This document shows positions 1 to 9,492 of a stretch of DNA of 64,000 nucleotides, piece by piece (position 1 is the stretch's first letter; every line of letters starts with the position of its first letter). Made by a program: the position numbers and the translations under genes. Origin of the DNA: Mxb001 sp964537955 (lineage in GTDB: Bacteria; Actinomycetota; Actinomycetes; S36-B12); contig CAZICY010000005.1 in the NCBI GenBank assembly GCA_964537955.1, forward strand, positions 4,689 to 68,688. The letters run 5' to 3'. Below the pieces are notes generated by a model that was given only the letters and a program-made list of their open reading frames with translations, was not told the origin of the DNA and made no database searches.

Positions 1-1
1 A

Positions 2-1156
2 GTCGACGCCCTGTGCGGGCGCTACCGCGTCAGCGGGGTGCCCGTCGTCGACGACGGTCAGGTGCTCGTCGGCATCATCACCAACCGCGACATGCGCTTC
101 GAGGACGACATGGGTCGCAGCGTGCGCGAGGTCATGACTGCGATGCCGCTCATCACCGCCCCTGTGGGGGTCGACCCCGAGGAAGCCCTGCGCATCCTGG
201 CGCATCACAAGGTGGAGAAGCTTCCCCTGGTCCATCCCGACGGCCGCCTCGGCGGGCTCTTCACCGTGAAGGACTTCGTCAAGTCCGACAAGTACCCCCT
301 TGCCACCAAGGACGCTGCCGGCCGCCTGATTGTCGGCGCGGCGGTCGGGGTGGGCCCCGATGCCGAGAAGCGCGCCCACGATCTCATCGATGCCGGCGTG
401 GACCTGCTCGTCGTCGACACCGCGCACGGCCACTCGCGAGCGGTCGTCGAGATGGTCTCGCTGCTCAAGCGCACGACGTCAGTGGACGTCGTCGGTGGCA
501 ACGTCGCGACCCGCGAGGGCGCCCTCGCGCTGGTCGAGGCGGGGGCCGACGGCATCAAGGTCGGTGTGGGACCGGGCTCGATCTGCACCACGCGCGTGGT
601 GGCCGGAGTCGGCGTGCCGCAGATCTCCGCGATCTACGAGGCGAGCCTGGCGGCGCGTCCCGCGGGCGTACCGATCATCGGCGACGGCGGCGTGCAGTTC
701 TCCGGCGATATCGCCAAGGCGCTGGTCGCCGGAGCCGACACCGTCATGGTCGGCAGCCTGCTGGCCGGCTGCGAGGAGGCGCCGGGCGATGTCGTGTTCG
801 TCAACGGCAAGCAGTTCAAGGCCTACCGCGGCATGGGATCCCTCGGCGCGATGCAGTCGCGAGGGGAGGCTCGCTCCTACTCCAAGGACCGCTACTTCCA
901 GGACGACGTGCTGAGCGACGACAAGCTCGTGCCCGAGGGCATCGAGGGCATGGTCCCCTACCGCGGCCCCCTCTCCGTGGTCGCGCACCAGCTCATCGGC
1001 GGCCTCCGGGCGTCGATGGGCTACTCGGGCGCATCGACCATCCCCGAGCTCCACGCCAAGGGCCGCTTCGTGCGCATCACCGCCGCGGGGCTCAAGGAGA
1101 GCCATCCCCACGACGTCGTCATGACCGTCGAGGCACCCAACTACCACTCGCGTTAG
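2..1156 (+). CDS. guaB: IMP dehydrogenase GuaB, 5' end missing
   Basis: Oxidises IMP to XMP with NAD+, the committed step of guanine nucleotide synthesis. The visible part starts inside the CBS (Bateman) insert: the first residues and two CBS-like stretches (roughly the first 95 residues) precede the returning TIM-barrel half. The catalytic loop GPGSICTT with its Cys, the phosphate-binding GDGG motif and the YRGMGS mobile-flap motif are all present. The start codon and N-terminal barrel half lie upstream of the window. It is followed 7 nt later by the paralogue guaB3, the usual actinobacterial order. Identification is firm; only the N-terminus is unseen. Confidence 0.97.
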   Translation, partial: VDALCGRYRVSGVPVVDDGQVLVGIITNRDMRFEDDMGRSVREVMTAMPLITAPVGVDPEEALRILAHHKVEKLPLVHPDGRLGGLFTVKDFVKSDKYPLATKDAAGRLIVGAAVGVGPDAEKRAHDLIDAGVDLLVVDTAHGHSRAVVEMVSLLKRTTSVDVVGGNVATREGALALVEAGADGIKVGVGPGSICTTRVVAGVGVPQISAIYEASLAARPAGVPIIGDGGVQFSGDIAKALVAGADTVMVGSLLAGCEEAPGDVVFVNGKQFKAYRGMGSLGAMQSRGEARSYSKDRYFQDDVLSDDKLVPEGIEGMVPYRGPLSVVAHQLIGGLRASMGYSGASTIPELHAKGRFVRITAAGLKESHPHDVVMTVEAPNYHSR

Positions 1157-1163
1157 GACAGCC

Positions 1164-2279
1164 GTGGCAGAGATCGAGATCGGCCGCGGCAAGCGCGGCC
1201 GGGTGGCCTACTCCCTCGACGAGGTCGCTATCGCGCCGAGTCGGCGCACCCGAGACGCCGACGAGGTGTCGACCGCGTGGCAGATCGACGCCTATCGCTT
1301 CGAGGCGCCCGTCATGGCGGCCCCCATGGACTCCGTGGTCTCGCCCGGCAGCGCGATCGCCCTCGGTCGACTCGGCATCCCCGCGGCCCTCAACCTCGAG
1401 GGACTGTGGACCCGCTACGCCGACCCGACCCCCCAGCTCGAGCAGATCCAGCGAGCGCCCGCGCACGAGGCGACCGCGCTGCTCCAGCGCGTCTACGGCG
1501 AGGCGAAGGTCGATGAGGGTCTCGTGGCCGAGCGCCTGCGCCAGATCCGCGACGCAGGGGTGACCGTGGCAGCAGGTGTCTCGCCGCAGGCGGCCGCGCG
1601 CCTGGCCCCCGTCGCGGTCGCCGCGGGGATCGACCTTCTCGTCATCCGCGGCACCACGGTGTCCGCCGAGCACGTGTCCGCGGGTCATGCGCCGCTGAAC
1701 CTCAAGACCTTCATCTACGACCTTGAGGTCCCCGTCATCGTCGGAGGCTGCGCGACCTACCAGGCGGCACTCCACCTCATGCGCACGGGCGCGGCCGGCG
1801 TGCTCGTCGGGTTCGGGGGTGGCGCGGCCCACACGACGTCGGACGTCCTCGGGATCCGCGTCCCGATGGCCAGTGCCATCGCCGACGTCGCTGCGGCGCG
1901 TCGCGACTACCTCGACGAGTCCGGTGGCCGCTACGTCCACGTCATCGCCGACGGATCGGTGGGATCCTCCGGGGCGCTGGTCAAGGCCATCGCGTGCGGG
2001 GCTGACGCGGCGATGGTGGGTTCGCTCCTCGCCCGCGCGAGCGATGCACCCGGGCGGGGTGTGCACTGGGGGGCAGAGGCCTGGCATGCGCACCTGCCGC
2101 GCGGGGAGCGCAAGGAGCTCGGGGTCGTCGGCACCCTCGAGCAGATCCTGCGCGGGCCGTCCACGCATGCCGACGGATCCGCCAACATCATCGGGGCGCT
2201 GCGCAAGGCGATGGCGACGACGGGCTACAGCGACCTCAAGGAGTTCCAGCGCATCGATGTCGTCCTCGACCCGGAGTGA
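1164..2279 (+). CDS. guaB3: GuaB3 family IMP dehydrogenase-related protein
   Basis: A 371-residue paralogue of GuaB without CBS domains, the standard second gene of actinobacterial guaB operons. It keeps the barrel and the phosphate site (VIADGS, IACGADAAMVGS), but where GuaB has SICTT this protein reads AAHTT, so the catalytic cysteine position is His223. A cyanobacterial GuaB3 has been reported to act as a GMP reductase, which uses that Cys; the substitution makes this activity doubtful here. I therefore leave the reaction open. The GTG start has a weak AGGA 5-8 nt upstream. Probably co-transcribed with guaB. Confidence 0.9.
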   Translation: MAEIEIGRGKRGRVAYSLDEVAIAPSRRTRDADEVSTAWQIDAYRFEAPVMAAPMDSVVSPGSAIALGRLGIPAALNLEGLWTRYADPTPQLEQIQRAPAHEATALLQRVYGEAKVDEGLVAERLRQIRDAGVTVAAGVSPQAAARLAPVAVAAGIDLLVIRGTTVSAEHVSAGHAPLNLKTFIYDLEVPVIVGGCATYQAALHLMRTGAAGVLVGFGGGAAHTTSDVLGIRVPMASAIADVAAARRDYLDESGGRYVHVIADGSVGSSGALVKAIACGADAAMVGSLLARASDAPGRGVHWGAEAWHAHLPRGERKELGVVGTLEQILRGPSTHADGSANIIGALRKAMATTGYSDLKEFQRIDVVLDPE

Positions 2280-2321
2280 CCTGTCCACGACATGTCTGCG
2301 CACGGGGGGGAGAATGGTGCC

Positions 2322-3974
2322 GTGACCGGTGCCGATGACCGTCTCAGCCTTGCTTCGCGGGCTCGGTCGATCGCGTACCTGCGCGACCATGCCGTTGATG
2401 TCGCGGTGATCGGCGGCGGAGTCGTCGGGAGCGGCGCCGCACTCGACGCCGCTGCGCGCGGGCTCACCGTCGCCCTCATCGAGCAGAGCGATCTCGCGGC
2501 CGGCACCTCATCGCGCTCCTCACGTCTCGCGCACGGCGGTCTGCGCTACCTCGAGCAGCGGGAGTTCTCCCTCGTGCACGAGGCCCTCACCGAGCGCGGG
2601 CTGCTCCTGGACCGACTCGCACCCCACCTGGTCCGGCCCATCCCCTTCCTCTTCCCCGTGGGGCGCAAGTGGGAGCGCCCCTACGTCGCCTCCGGGGTCC
2701 GCCTCTACGACGCCCTGAGCCGCGTCGGCAGCTACGGCGGCACGATGCCCCGCCCCAAGAGCCTCAACGCCGACGAGGCCAAAGCGCTCGCACCCGACCT
2801 GGATGCTGGCGAGATCGCCGGAGCCGTCCGCTTCCACGATGCGCAGATCGACGATGCCCGTCACACCGTCGCCGTGGCGCGCACGGCGGCGTCGTACGGC
2901 GCGCACGTCCTCACGCGTGTTCGCGTGGAGGACCTGCTCAGGGATGGCGAGCGGGTGACCGGAGTCCGTGTCGAGGACGAGATCACCTGCGAGCGCCTGG
3001 ACATCCGAGCCCGGGTGGTGATCGCGGCGGCCGGCATCTGGACCGACGACGTCCTGCGCATGGTCGATGCGCAGGCCCCCGAGCGCGTCCAGCAGAGCAA
3101 GGGAGTCCACCTCGTCGTGCGCGGTGAGGCGATCCGATCGACGACGGCGATCATCGCCCGCACCCCGGCGAGCGTGCTCTTCCTGCTCCCCTGGGGCGGC
3201 GACTGGATCGTGGGCACGACCGACACCGAGCGGGACCCCGATGAGGGCCTGGCCGACCCCGAGGCGACGGAGGAGGAGATCTCCTACCTGCTCGGACAGG
3301 CCAATCGCTGGCTGGCCCGGCCGCTGCGACGCGAGGATGTCATCGGCACCTATGCCGGATACCGCCCGCTCGTCGCCGAGGAGTCCGCCGAGGCGACCAC
3401 GCAGGTGTCCCGCGAGCACATGGTCTTCCACCCAGTGCCGGGCCTCGTGGCGATCGCCGGGGGCAAGTACACGACGTACCGAGTCATGGCAGCCGATGCC
3501 GTCGACGCCGCGGTTGCGGATCTCGACGGCGACTCCGTGCCCGGGTCCTCCACGGCCGAGATCCCGCTGGTGGGTGCGGTGGGATTCGCCGACCTGTGGG
3601 CCGACCGGGCGAGCCTTGCGCAGAGGTGGGACCTGCCGGTCGAGACGGTCGAGCGTCTGCTGCGTCGCCATGGATCGCGTGTGAGCGAGGTCTTCGACGC
3701 GCTCGACGCGGATCCGACGCTGCGCGAGCCGCTCCCGCCCGAGGGCCGCCACCTCGCCGCCGAGGCGGTGATCGCGGTCACCCACCAGGGCGCCCTCGAT
3801 CTCGAGGATGTCCTCGTCAGGCGCCTGCGCCTGACACCTGAGTCCACAGACCACGGGCGGGCCGCGGCCGCCGCCGTGGCTCCCCTCATCGCCCCGGCGC
3901 TGGGTTGGGACGAGGGCAGGGTGGCCGCGGAGATCGCGGCGTACTCCGACCGGCACCCCCTCGCCCGCGCGTAG
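2322..3974 (+). CDS. glpD: glycerol-3-phosphate dehydrogenase (FAD)
   Basis: Membrane-associated flavoenzyme converting sn-glycerol-3-phosphate to dihydroxyacetone phosphate and passing electrons to quinone. The N-terminal dinucleotide fold VIGGGVVGSG, the SSRLAHGGLRYL segment, the IVGTTDT motif and the C-terminal DAO_C-like helical domain (about residues 390-550) fit aerobic GlpD. I chose GTG 2322 over the in-frame ATG at 2292: a GGGGGGGAG Shine-Dalgarno (2304-2312) sits 9 nt before 2322, while nothing suitable precedes 2292. Its stop codon overlaps the -10 box of the next gene, so the two may be separate transcripts. Confidence 0.93.
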   Translation: MTGADDRLSLASRARSIAYLRDHAVDVAVIGGGVVGSGAALDAAARGLTVALIEQSDLAAGTSSRSSRLAHGGLRYLEQREFSLVHEALTERGLLLDRLAPHLVRPIPFLFPVGRKWERPYVASGVRLYDALSRVGSYGGTMPRPKSLNADEAKALAPDLDAGEIAGAVRFHDAQIDDARHTVAVARTAASYGAHVLTRVRVEDLLRDGERVTGVRVEDEITCERLDIRARVVIAAAGIWTDDVLRMVDAQAPERVQQSKGVHLVVRGEAIRSTTAIIARTPASVLFLLPWGGDWIVGTTDTERDPDEGLADPEATEEEISYLLGQANRWLARPLRREDVIGTYAGYRPLVAEESAEATTQVSREHMVFHPVPGLVAIAGGKYTTYRVMAADAVDAAVADLDGDSVPGSSTAEIPLVGAVGFADLWADRASLAQRWDLPVETVERLLRRHGSRVSEVFDALDADPTLREPLPPEGRHLAAEAVIAVTHQGALDLEDVLVRRLRLTPESTDHGRAAAAAVAPLIAPALGWDEGRVAAEIAAYSDRHPLARA

Positions 3975-3977
3975 GCT
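3972..3977 (+). promoter_or_regulatory. -10 box TAGGCT, leaderless promoter of the aldehyde dehydrogenase gene
   Basis: TAGGCT is followed by exactly 6 nt (GGCCGC) and then the ATG at 3984; no Shine-Dalgarno is present. The box overlaps the glpD stop codon. The spacing predicts a transcript beginning at or next to the start codon. No clear -35 element was seen. Confidence 0.6.
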
Positions 3978-3983
3978 GGCCGC

Positions 3984-5531
3984 ATGGCCATCCTCTCGGC
4001 GCCCCCCGCCTCCGCCTCCCTCGTCTCACGTCTCGCCGTCGCGCCCGACGCGGACACCCGCGACGTGCGCGCCCCCTTCACCGGAGAGGTGCTCTATCGG
4101 TTGCCGCTCGCGACGGAGTACGACGTGGCCAGCGCTGCGGCGCGCGCGCGCTCGGTGCAAAGGGAATGGGCCGATCGCCCCGTGCGCGACCGCTTGCGCA
4201 TCATGCGCCGCTTCCACGATCTGGTCATTGCCAAGAGAGACGAAGCCCTCGACCTCCTGCAGTGGGAGGTGGGCAAGGCGCGCGCCGATGCGCTCGAGGA
4301 AGTGCTCGATGTCGCCGTCGTGACCCAGTACTACACGCGCACCGCCACCAAGCTGCTGCGCCCGCGTCGAGTGCGCGGAGCCCTGCCGCTTCTCGTAGGG
4401 GTGGAGGAGCTGCGCAAGCCGGTCGGGCTGGTGGGCATCATCGCGCCCTGGAACTACCCGCTCACCCTCGCCGCGAGCGACGCGGTGCCCGCGCTGCTCG
4501 CCGGCAACGGCGTCCTGCTGAAGCCGGACCCGCAGACGACCCTGGTCGCCGCGTGGGTGCTCGAGCAGATGCTCCTCGCCGGCCTGCCCGATGGCCTCAT
4601 GGCCATCATCCCGGGGGAGGGTCCGGTCGCCGGGCCGCTCGTCATCGACACGGTCGACCACGTGATGTTCACGGGCTCGACCGCCACGGGTCGCGTCGTG
4701 GCCGAGCGCTGCGCGAAGCGGCTTATCGAGTGCACCCTCGAGCTCGGTGGCAAGAACGCCATGATCGTGCGGGCGGACGTCGACCCGGCGAAGGCGGCCG
4801 AGACGGCTGTGCGCGCCTGCTTCGCCAACGCCGGCCAACTGTGCATCTCCATGGAGCGCATCTACGTCCACGTCGACGTCTACGACGCCTTCCTCGCCCA
4901 CTTCATCCCGCGCGTCCTGTCGATGCGGATCGCCTCGGGCCCTGGCTGGGAGGGCGACATCGGCTGCCTCGTGTCGCCTGTGCACCTCGATCGCGTCACG
5001 GCCCATGTCGACGAGGCCGTCGGGATGGGTGCCACCGTCCTCGCCGGCGGCCGCGCTCGGCCGGACATCGGGCCGCTGGCCTTCGAGCCGACCGTGCTCG
5101 CCGACGTGACCGAGTCCATGACGCTGTGCCGCGAGGAGACCTTCGGTCCGGTGGCCGCCGTCTATCCCGTCCACGACGACGAGGAGGCGGTGCGCCGAGC
5201 CAACGACACGACGTACGGCCTAAACGCCTCGATCCTCACCCGTGACCTGCGCGAGGGACGGCGCCTGGCCCGGCGCCTGCGCACGGGGTCGGTCAACGTC
5301 AACGAGGGCTACGCCGCGTCGTGGGGGTCCACGGCAGCGGCCATGGGAGGCGTCGGCGACTCGGGCCTCGGCCACCGGCACGGGGAGGGGGGCCTGCTCA
5401 ACTACACCGAGCCCCAGGCGATCGCGACCCAGCGACTTCTCGGCTTCGGCCCCCAGCTCGGCCTCGACGCGCAACGATGGGGCCAGTTCCTCGCCACGGC
5501 GGTGGGCACGATGGGCCGGCTTCGGCTCTAG
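3984..5531 (+). CDS. gabD2: succinate-semialdehyde dehydrogenase-like aldehyde dehydrogenase (GabD2 type)
   Basis: NAD(P)-dependent oxidation of an aldehyde, most likely succinate semialdehyde to succinate. The 515-residue protein has the complete ALDH fold: APWNYP near residue 155, FTGSTATG near 229, the general-base Glu253 in LELGGKN and the nucleophile Cys287 in NAGQLC, then EETFGPV and GGVGDSG. It resembles mycobacterial GabD2 (succinic semialdehyde dehydrogenase), and the gene is found near guaB3 and choD-like genes in other actinobacteria. The exact aldehyde cannot be told from sequence. It has its own leaderless-type promoter. Confidence 0.85.
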   Translation: MAILSAPPASASLVSRLAVAPDADTRDVRAPFTGEVLYRLPLATEYDVASAAARARSVQREWADRPVRDRLRIMRRFHDLVIAKRDEALDLLQWEVGKARADALEEVLDVAVVTQYYTRTATKLLRPRRVRGALPLLVGVEELRKPVGLVGIIAPWNYPLTLAASDAVPALLAGNGVLLKPDPQTTLVAAWVLEQMLLAGLPDGLMAIIPGEGPVAGPLVIDTVDHVMFTGSTATGRVVAERCAKRLIECTLELGGKNAMIVRADVDPAKAAETAVRACFANAGQLCISMERIYVHVDVYDAFLAHFIPRVLSMRIASGPGWEGDIGCLVSPVHLDRVTAHVDEAVGMGATVLAGGRARPDIGPLAFEPTVLADVTESMTLCREETFGPVAAVYPVHDDEEAVRRANDTTYGLNASILTRDLREGRRLARRLRTGSVNVNEGYAASWGSTAAAMGGVGDSGLGHRHGEGGLLNYTEPQAIATQRLLGFGPQLGLDAQRWGQFLATAVGTMGRLRL

Positions 5532-5580
5532 TTCTCGGTCACGCACGGCTCCGCACGGACCTCGGCACAGGGAGGCGCAC

Positions 5581-7275
5581 ATGGCTGGCTTCGACTACGA
5601 CGTCCTCGTCGTGGGCTCCGGCTTCGGCGGCTCCGTGGCGGCGCTGCGCCTCACGGAGAAGGGCTACCGCGTCGGTGTCCTCGAGGCGGGTCGGCGCTTC
5701 ACCGACGCCGACTTCCCCCAGACGTCATGGCGCCTGCGCCGCTTCCTGTGGGCTCCGGCCCTGGGGTGCACGGGGATCCAGCGCATCCATGTCCTCAAGG
5801 ACGTCGTGGTCCTCGCCGGCGCCGGCGTCGGGGGCGGCTCCCTCGTCTACGCCAACACCCTCTACGTGCCGCCGAAGCGGTTCTTCGAGGACAAGCAGTG
5901 GGCGCACATCACCGACTGGGCCAGCGAGCTCGCCCCCTACTACGACCAGGCATCGCGCATGCTCGGCGTGGTCACCAACCCGACCATGACCCCCAGCGAC
6001 GAGGTGATGAAGGCCGTCGCTGACGAGATGGGCGTGGGGCACACCTTCCAGATGACCCCCGTCGGCGTCTACTTCGGCGATGGCCCCGGCGTGGTGAAGG
6101 CGGACCCGTTCTTCGGTGGGGTGGGACCGGAGCGCACGGGCTGCACGGAGTGCGGCGAGTGCATGACCGGGTGCCGTCATAACGCCAAGAACACCCTCCC
6201 CAAGAACTACCTCGGCCTCGCCGAGGCGGCCGGTGCCGTGGTCCATCCCCTCACGACGGTGACCTCCATCGAGCCGCGCGAGGGCGGCGGCTACACGATC
6301 ACGACCAGGCGCACGGGCAGCCTGTCGCGGCGCGCACGCACCTTCACGGCCGAGCAGGTCGTGATGGCGGCGGGCACCTACAACACGCAGAAGCTCCTGC
6401 ACCGCATGAAGGACGAGGGCAAGCTCCCGCGGCTCTCGCGCATGCTCGGGCGCCTGTCGCGCACGAACTCGGAGTCGATCCTCGGCGCCGTCGCGAGGTC
6501 GCCGAAGGCCGACTACACCCGCGGTGTGGCCATCACGTCCAGCTTCTTCCCCGACGATGTGGGCACGCATGTGGAGCCTTGCCGCTACGGCAAGGGCTCC
6601 AATTCGATGGGTCTGCTCCAGTCGGTCATCACCGTCCCCCGTCCTGGTGAAGCCCGCTGGCGGACGTGGACCAAGGAGCTGTGGCGCCAGCGCGCCAATG
6701 CGGCGTACCTCGTCAATGTGCGCAAGTGGAGTGAGCGGGCCGTCATCTCCCTGGTCATGCAGCCGGTGGACAACTCCCTCACGCTCACCGGCAAGCGAGG
6801 CCGACTCGGCTGGCGCCTGGCGACCAACAAGGACGAGTCCAACCCCGCTCCGTCGTACATCCCGATCTCGGACGAGGTCGTGCACCGCATCGCCGACCAG
6901 ATCGACGGTGTCGCCGGTTCGAATGCCTTCGACAACTTCGACGCGGTCATGACCGCGCACTTCGTCGGCGGATGCGTCATCGGGGCCGACGAGGAGACGG
7001 GCGTGGTGGACGCCTATCACCGCGCCTTCGGGCATCCCGGCCTCCACGTCGTGGACGGCGCCGCGATCACCGCCAACCTCGGCGTCAACCCTTCGCTCAC
7101 CATCACCGCTCAGGCGGAGCGCGCCATGGCGATGTGGCCCAACAGGGGCGAGGACGACGTGAGGCCAGAGCTGGGCAGTGCCTACGTCGCCGTCCAGGCC
7201 GTCGCCCCGAAGAACCCCTTCGTGCCCGAGCACGCTCCCGGTGCTCTGCGGCTGCCGATCGTTGAGGTTCGCTGA
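5581..7275 (+). CDS. GMC family oxidoreductase, ChoD-like
   Basis: FAD-dependent oxidoreductase of 564 residues resembling the mycobacterial ChoD family. It has an N-terminal FAD motif VVGSGFGGS, a conserved Cys-rich segment CTECGECMTGC near residue 185, and a C-terminal GMC signature region (HFVGGCVIG, then NPSLTITA). The ATG at 5581 has GGGAGG 5-10 nt before it; the reading frame is open further upstream but that part overlaps the previous gene and is not family-like. ChoD-type proteins sit next to guaB3 in mycobacteria, so context agrees, but genuine cholesterol oxidation is not established for this subfamily and no sterol pathway genes are nearby. Confidence 0.85.
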   Translation: MAGFDYDVLVVGSGFGGSVAALRLTEKGYRVGVLEAGRRFTDADFPQTSWRLRRFLWAPALGCTGIQRIHVLKDVVVLAGAGVGGGSLVYANTLYVPPKRFFEDKQWAHITDWASELAPYYDQASRMLGVVTNPTMTPSDEVMKAVADEMGVGHTFQMTPVGVYFGDGPGVVKADPFFGGVGPERTGCTECGECMTGCRHNAKNTLPKNYLGLAEAAGAVVHPLTTVTSIEPREGGGYTITTRRTGSLSRRARTFTAEQVVMAAGTYNTQKLLHRMKDEGKLPRLSRMLGRLSRTNSESILGAVARSPKADYTRGVAITSSFFPDDVGTHVEPCRYGKGSNSMGLLQSVITVPRPGEARWRTWTKELWRQRANAAYLVNVRKWSERAVISLVMQPVDNSLTLTGKRGRLGWRLATNKDESNPAPSYIPISDEVVHRIADQIDGVAGSNAFDNFDAVMTAHFVGGCVIGADEETGVVDAYHRAFGHPGLHVVDGAAITANLGVNPSLTITAQAERAMAMWPNRGEDDVRPELGSAYVAVQAVAPKNPFVPEHAPGALRLPIVEVR

Positions 7276-7290
7276 CGCTGTGAGTCAGCG
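7270..7290 (+). repeat. inverted repeat around the MFS gene start
   Basis: CGCTGAC (7270-7276) and GTCAGCG (7284-7290) form perfect 7-bp arms around a 7-nt spacer that contains the GTG start at 7280. As RNA it would hide the start codon in a small hairpin; as DNA it could be an operator. It may also be chance in GC-rich sequence. Confidence 0.35.
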
Positions 7291-8530
7291 CTCGTCGAGG
7301 CTCACTGTCCTCGACCAGTTGAAGGGCTCGCCCCGATTCGCGCTGCTCATGCTGATCAGTCTTCCGACGGCGATTGCCCTCGGCGCCAAGGAGATTGCCC
7401 GGCTCGAATACGTCACAGAGGTCTTCGGAAATGCTGGCGGCATCGGCACGGTGGGGGTTGTTGTCGCCGTATCGGTGGCCCTGGGAGGCGTCACCTCAGG
7501 ACCGCTCTGCGACCGCATCAATCCGCGTGGCGTGCTCATCATCTCCATGGTGGGCGTTGCGACCTCCAACGTCCTCTCGTCCGCGTTGATCCTTCGCGGG
7601 GATCTCACGGTGCCGATCGTGATCCTCCTTGCGGCGATCGACGGTGGTGCCCTAGGCATCGGGGCGCCCGCGCTCCTGAAGATCCAGGCTGCGTTGGTCC
7701 CCTCGGATGCTCGCGGTTCGGCCGAGATCGTCAACATCTTCCGGTTGAGCCTCGGTGCCGTCGTCGGACTGGTCCTGGCCAGTCTCAGCCCATCTCCCGC
7801 CGACACCCTCCTGGTGGGCGGGGCAGTGACCTTCGCCGTCGCTGCGGGCATCGCATGGGTGACCTCTGGAATGTCGGCACCTCGGGTGAGCCTCGCTTCG
7901 GCCAGCCATGCGGGGTTGTGGTCCACGCTGGTCGCGTTTCCTTCCCTGCGCTACGTGGTGATCGCCGACCTCGTGCTCACCTTCGCCATTCCGAGTCAGC
8001 TCTCCAATCTCCTCCTGGCCGAGGAGGGCGATGTCTTCCTCATCCTGCCGGTGCTCCTGGCCGGCGTCCTCGGCGTCTTGGTCGGGCGATTGACCCTCAT
8101 CGCCACGGGATCGACCGGCAACGTGCGCAGGCAACTGCTCATCGCCTTCGGTGTCTTCATCGGCGTTGCGGGCCTTGCCGTTCCCTTGACCGTGTGGGGC
8201 TTCGTCTTGGACTCCGGACTCATTTCCGCAGGCTTCATCCTCGCCGGAAGTGCGTCGTCTTCCTACGTGCTGGGACTCCTCGCGGCGCTGGTGCAGCAGA
8301 AGGTGCCCGATGATGTGCGTGGCGCCCTTTCAGGATTCATGGCGGCCGCCCGCAGTCTGCTGATCGCTGGCGCAGCCGCGCTCATCACCGCCGTCATCGT
8401 GCCGCTGAGCAGCGCGGCGGTCCTCATCACGGTCTTTGCACTGGCCGTCGTCGCGCTCGCCGTGGTGCGAGGTTTCGCGGGCGTGACGGCCGAAGACGCT
8501 GCACCGTCCAGGCCAGAGTCGGCACGCTGA
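7280..8530 (+). CDS. MFS-type membrane transporter
   Basis: A 416-residue polytopic membrane protein with about twelve hydrophobic segments in two halves, a short basic N-terminus (SQRSSRLTVL) and a GPLCDRINPRG loop between early helices, as in major facilitator proteins. The substrate is unknown. I place the start at GTG 7280, five bases after the choD-like stop, giving a normal N-terminus; the frame is open upstream but overlaps the preceding gene. A GAGG lies 12 nt upstream. By eye its codon choice looks less GC-biased than its neighbours, which might hint at later acquisition. It ends before a strong terminator. Confidence 0.8.
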   Translation: MSQRSSRLTVLDQLKGSPRFALLMLISLPTAIALGAKEIARLEYVTEVFGNAGGIGTVGVVVAVSVALGGVTSGPLCDRINPRGVLIISMVGVATSNVLSSALILRGDLTVPIVILLAAIDGGALGIGAPALLKIQAALVPSDARGSAEIVNIFRLSLGAVVGLVLASLSPSPADTLLVGGAVTFAVAAGIAWVTSGMSAPRVSLASASHAGLWSTLVAFPSLRYVVIADLVLTFAIPSQLSNLLLAEEGDVFLILPVLLAGVLGVLVGRLTLIATGSTGNVRRQLLIAFGVFIGVAGLAVPLTVWGFVLDSGLISAGFILAGSASSSYVLGLLAALVQQKVPDDVRGALSGFMAAARSLLIAGAAALITAVIVPLSSAAVLITVFALAVVALAVVRGFAGVTAEDAAPSRPESAR

Positions 8531-8586
8531 GCGTCGGCGGCGGCCCGCTTCCACGGCGAGCCGGGCCGCGCGAGGCGCCACTCAAC

Positions 8587-8624
8587 GAACTGTGGGCCGG
8601 TCCCTGAGGACCGGCCCACAGTTC
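8587..8624. terminator. bidirectional terminator between MFS gene and coxM
   Basis: A perfect 17-bp inverted repeat (8587-8603 and 8608-8624) with a 4-nt CTGA loop lies between the convergent stops at 8530 and 8635. There is no T-tract, as is common in actinobacteria. It can serve both strands. Confidence 0.85.
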
Positions 8625-8634
8625 AGAAGGGGTG

Positions 8635-9492
8635 CTAGACGCCCGCGGCGGTCGCCACGGCGCGCTTGGTGAGCACCTTCGCGAGGTGCTCGCGGAACTC
8701 CGCCGACGCGTGCAGGTCACTCGTCGGGCGCGTGCCATCGGCCGCATTCGCCGCGGCGGCGGCGATGGCGTCGGTGGTCGCCGCGGCTCCGGCAAGGGCG
8801 GCCTCCACGCTGCTGGCACGCACGGGGGAGGGCCCCATGTTCGTCAGCGCGACGCGAGCCTCGGCGATGGTGCCGTTCTGCCGCTTCACGGCGGCGGCGA
8901 CACCGACCGTGGCCCACGCCTGGGCCGTGCGGTTGAACTTCTCGTAGTGGGTGCTCCAGCCGTCGCCGAGCTTGGGCACCTTGACGGCGACGAGGATCTC
9001 CTCGGGCTCCAGGGCACTGGTGAAGTAGTCGACGAAGAAGTCCTTCGCCGCGATCTCACGGGTGCCCTTCGGGCCCTTGGCGACCATGGTCGCGTCGAGT
9101 GCGAGCGCCACGGTCGGCAGGTCGCCGGCCGGATCGGCGTGCGCCAGCGATCCGCCGAAGGTGCCGCGATGGCGGATCGCCGGGTCGGCGACAGTGGCCG
9201 CCGCCTGGGCGAGCAGCGGGGCATGCTGCTTGACCATGGCGTCGTTCATCACCTCGTAGTGGGTCGTGTTGGCTCCGACGACGATGTGGTCGCCACCATC
9301 GCTCACGCCCTTCATCTCGGCGATGGAGCCGATGTCCACCAGTGTCGTCGGCGCGGCCATGCGCAGGCGCAGCACCGGCATGAGCGACTGCCCGCCGGAG
9401 ATCACCTTGCCGTCCTCGCCAGCCGCTGCGAGGGCCGAGATGGCGTCGTCGACCGTGGTGGGCCTGACGTAGTCGAATGCGATGGGGATCAC
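8635..9492 (-). CDS. coxM: molybdenum hydroxylase FAD subunit (CoxM family)
   Basis: FAD-binding medium subunit of a xanthine oxidase/CO dehydrogenase-family enzyme, passing electrons from the iron-sulfur subunit to an acceptor. It has the two FAD motifs of the family: GGQSLMP near residue 33 and the TFGGSLAHADP segment near residue 115. 285 residues is typical. The GTG start at 9492 overlaps the coxL stop by 4 bases (GTGA), showing translational coupling; the open frame continues upstream inside coxL and is not real. Last gene of the S-L-M operon. Confidence 0.92.
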   Translation of the reverse strand: MIPIAFDYVRPTTVDDAISALAAAGEDGKVISGGQSLMPVLRLRMAAPTTLVDIGSIAEMKGVSDGGDHIVVGANTTHYEVMNDAMVKQHAPLLAQAAATVADPAIRHRGTFGGSLAHADPAGDLPTVALALDATMVAKGPKGTREIAAKDFFVDYFTSALEPEEILVAVKVPKLGDGWSTHYEKFNRTAQAWATVGVAAAVKRQNGTIAEARVALTNMGPSPVRASSVEAALAGAAATTDAIAAAAANAADGTRPTSDLHASAEFREHLAKVLTKRAVATAAGV

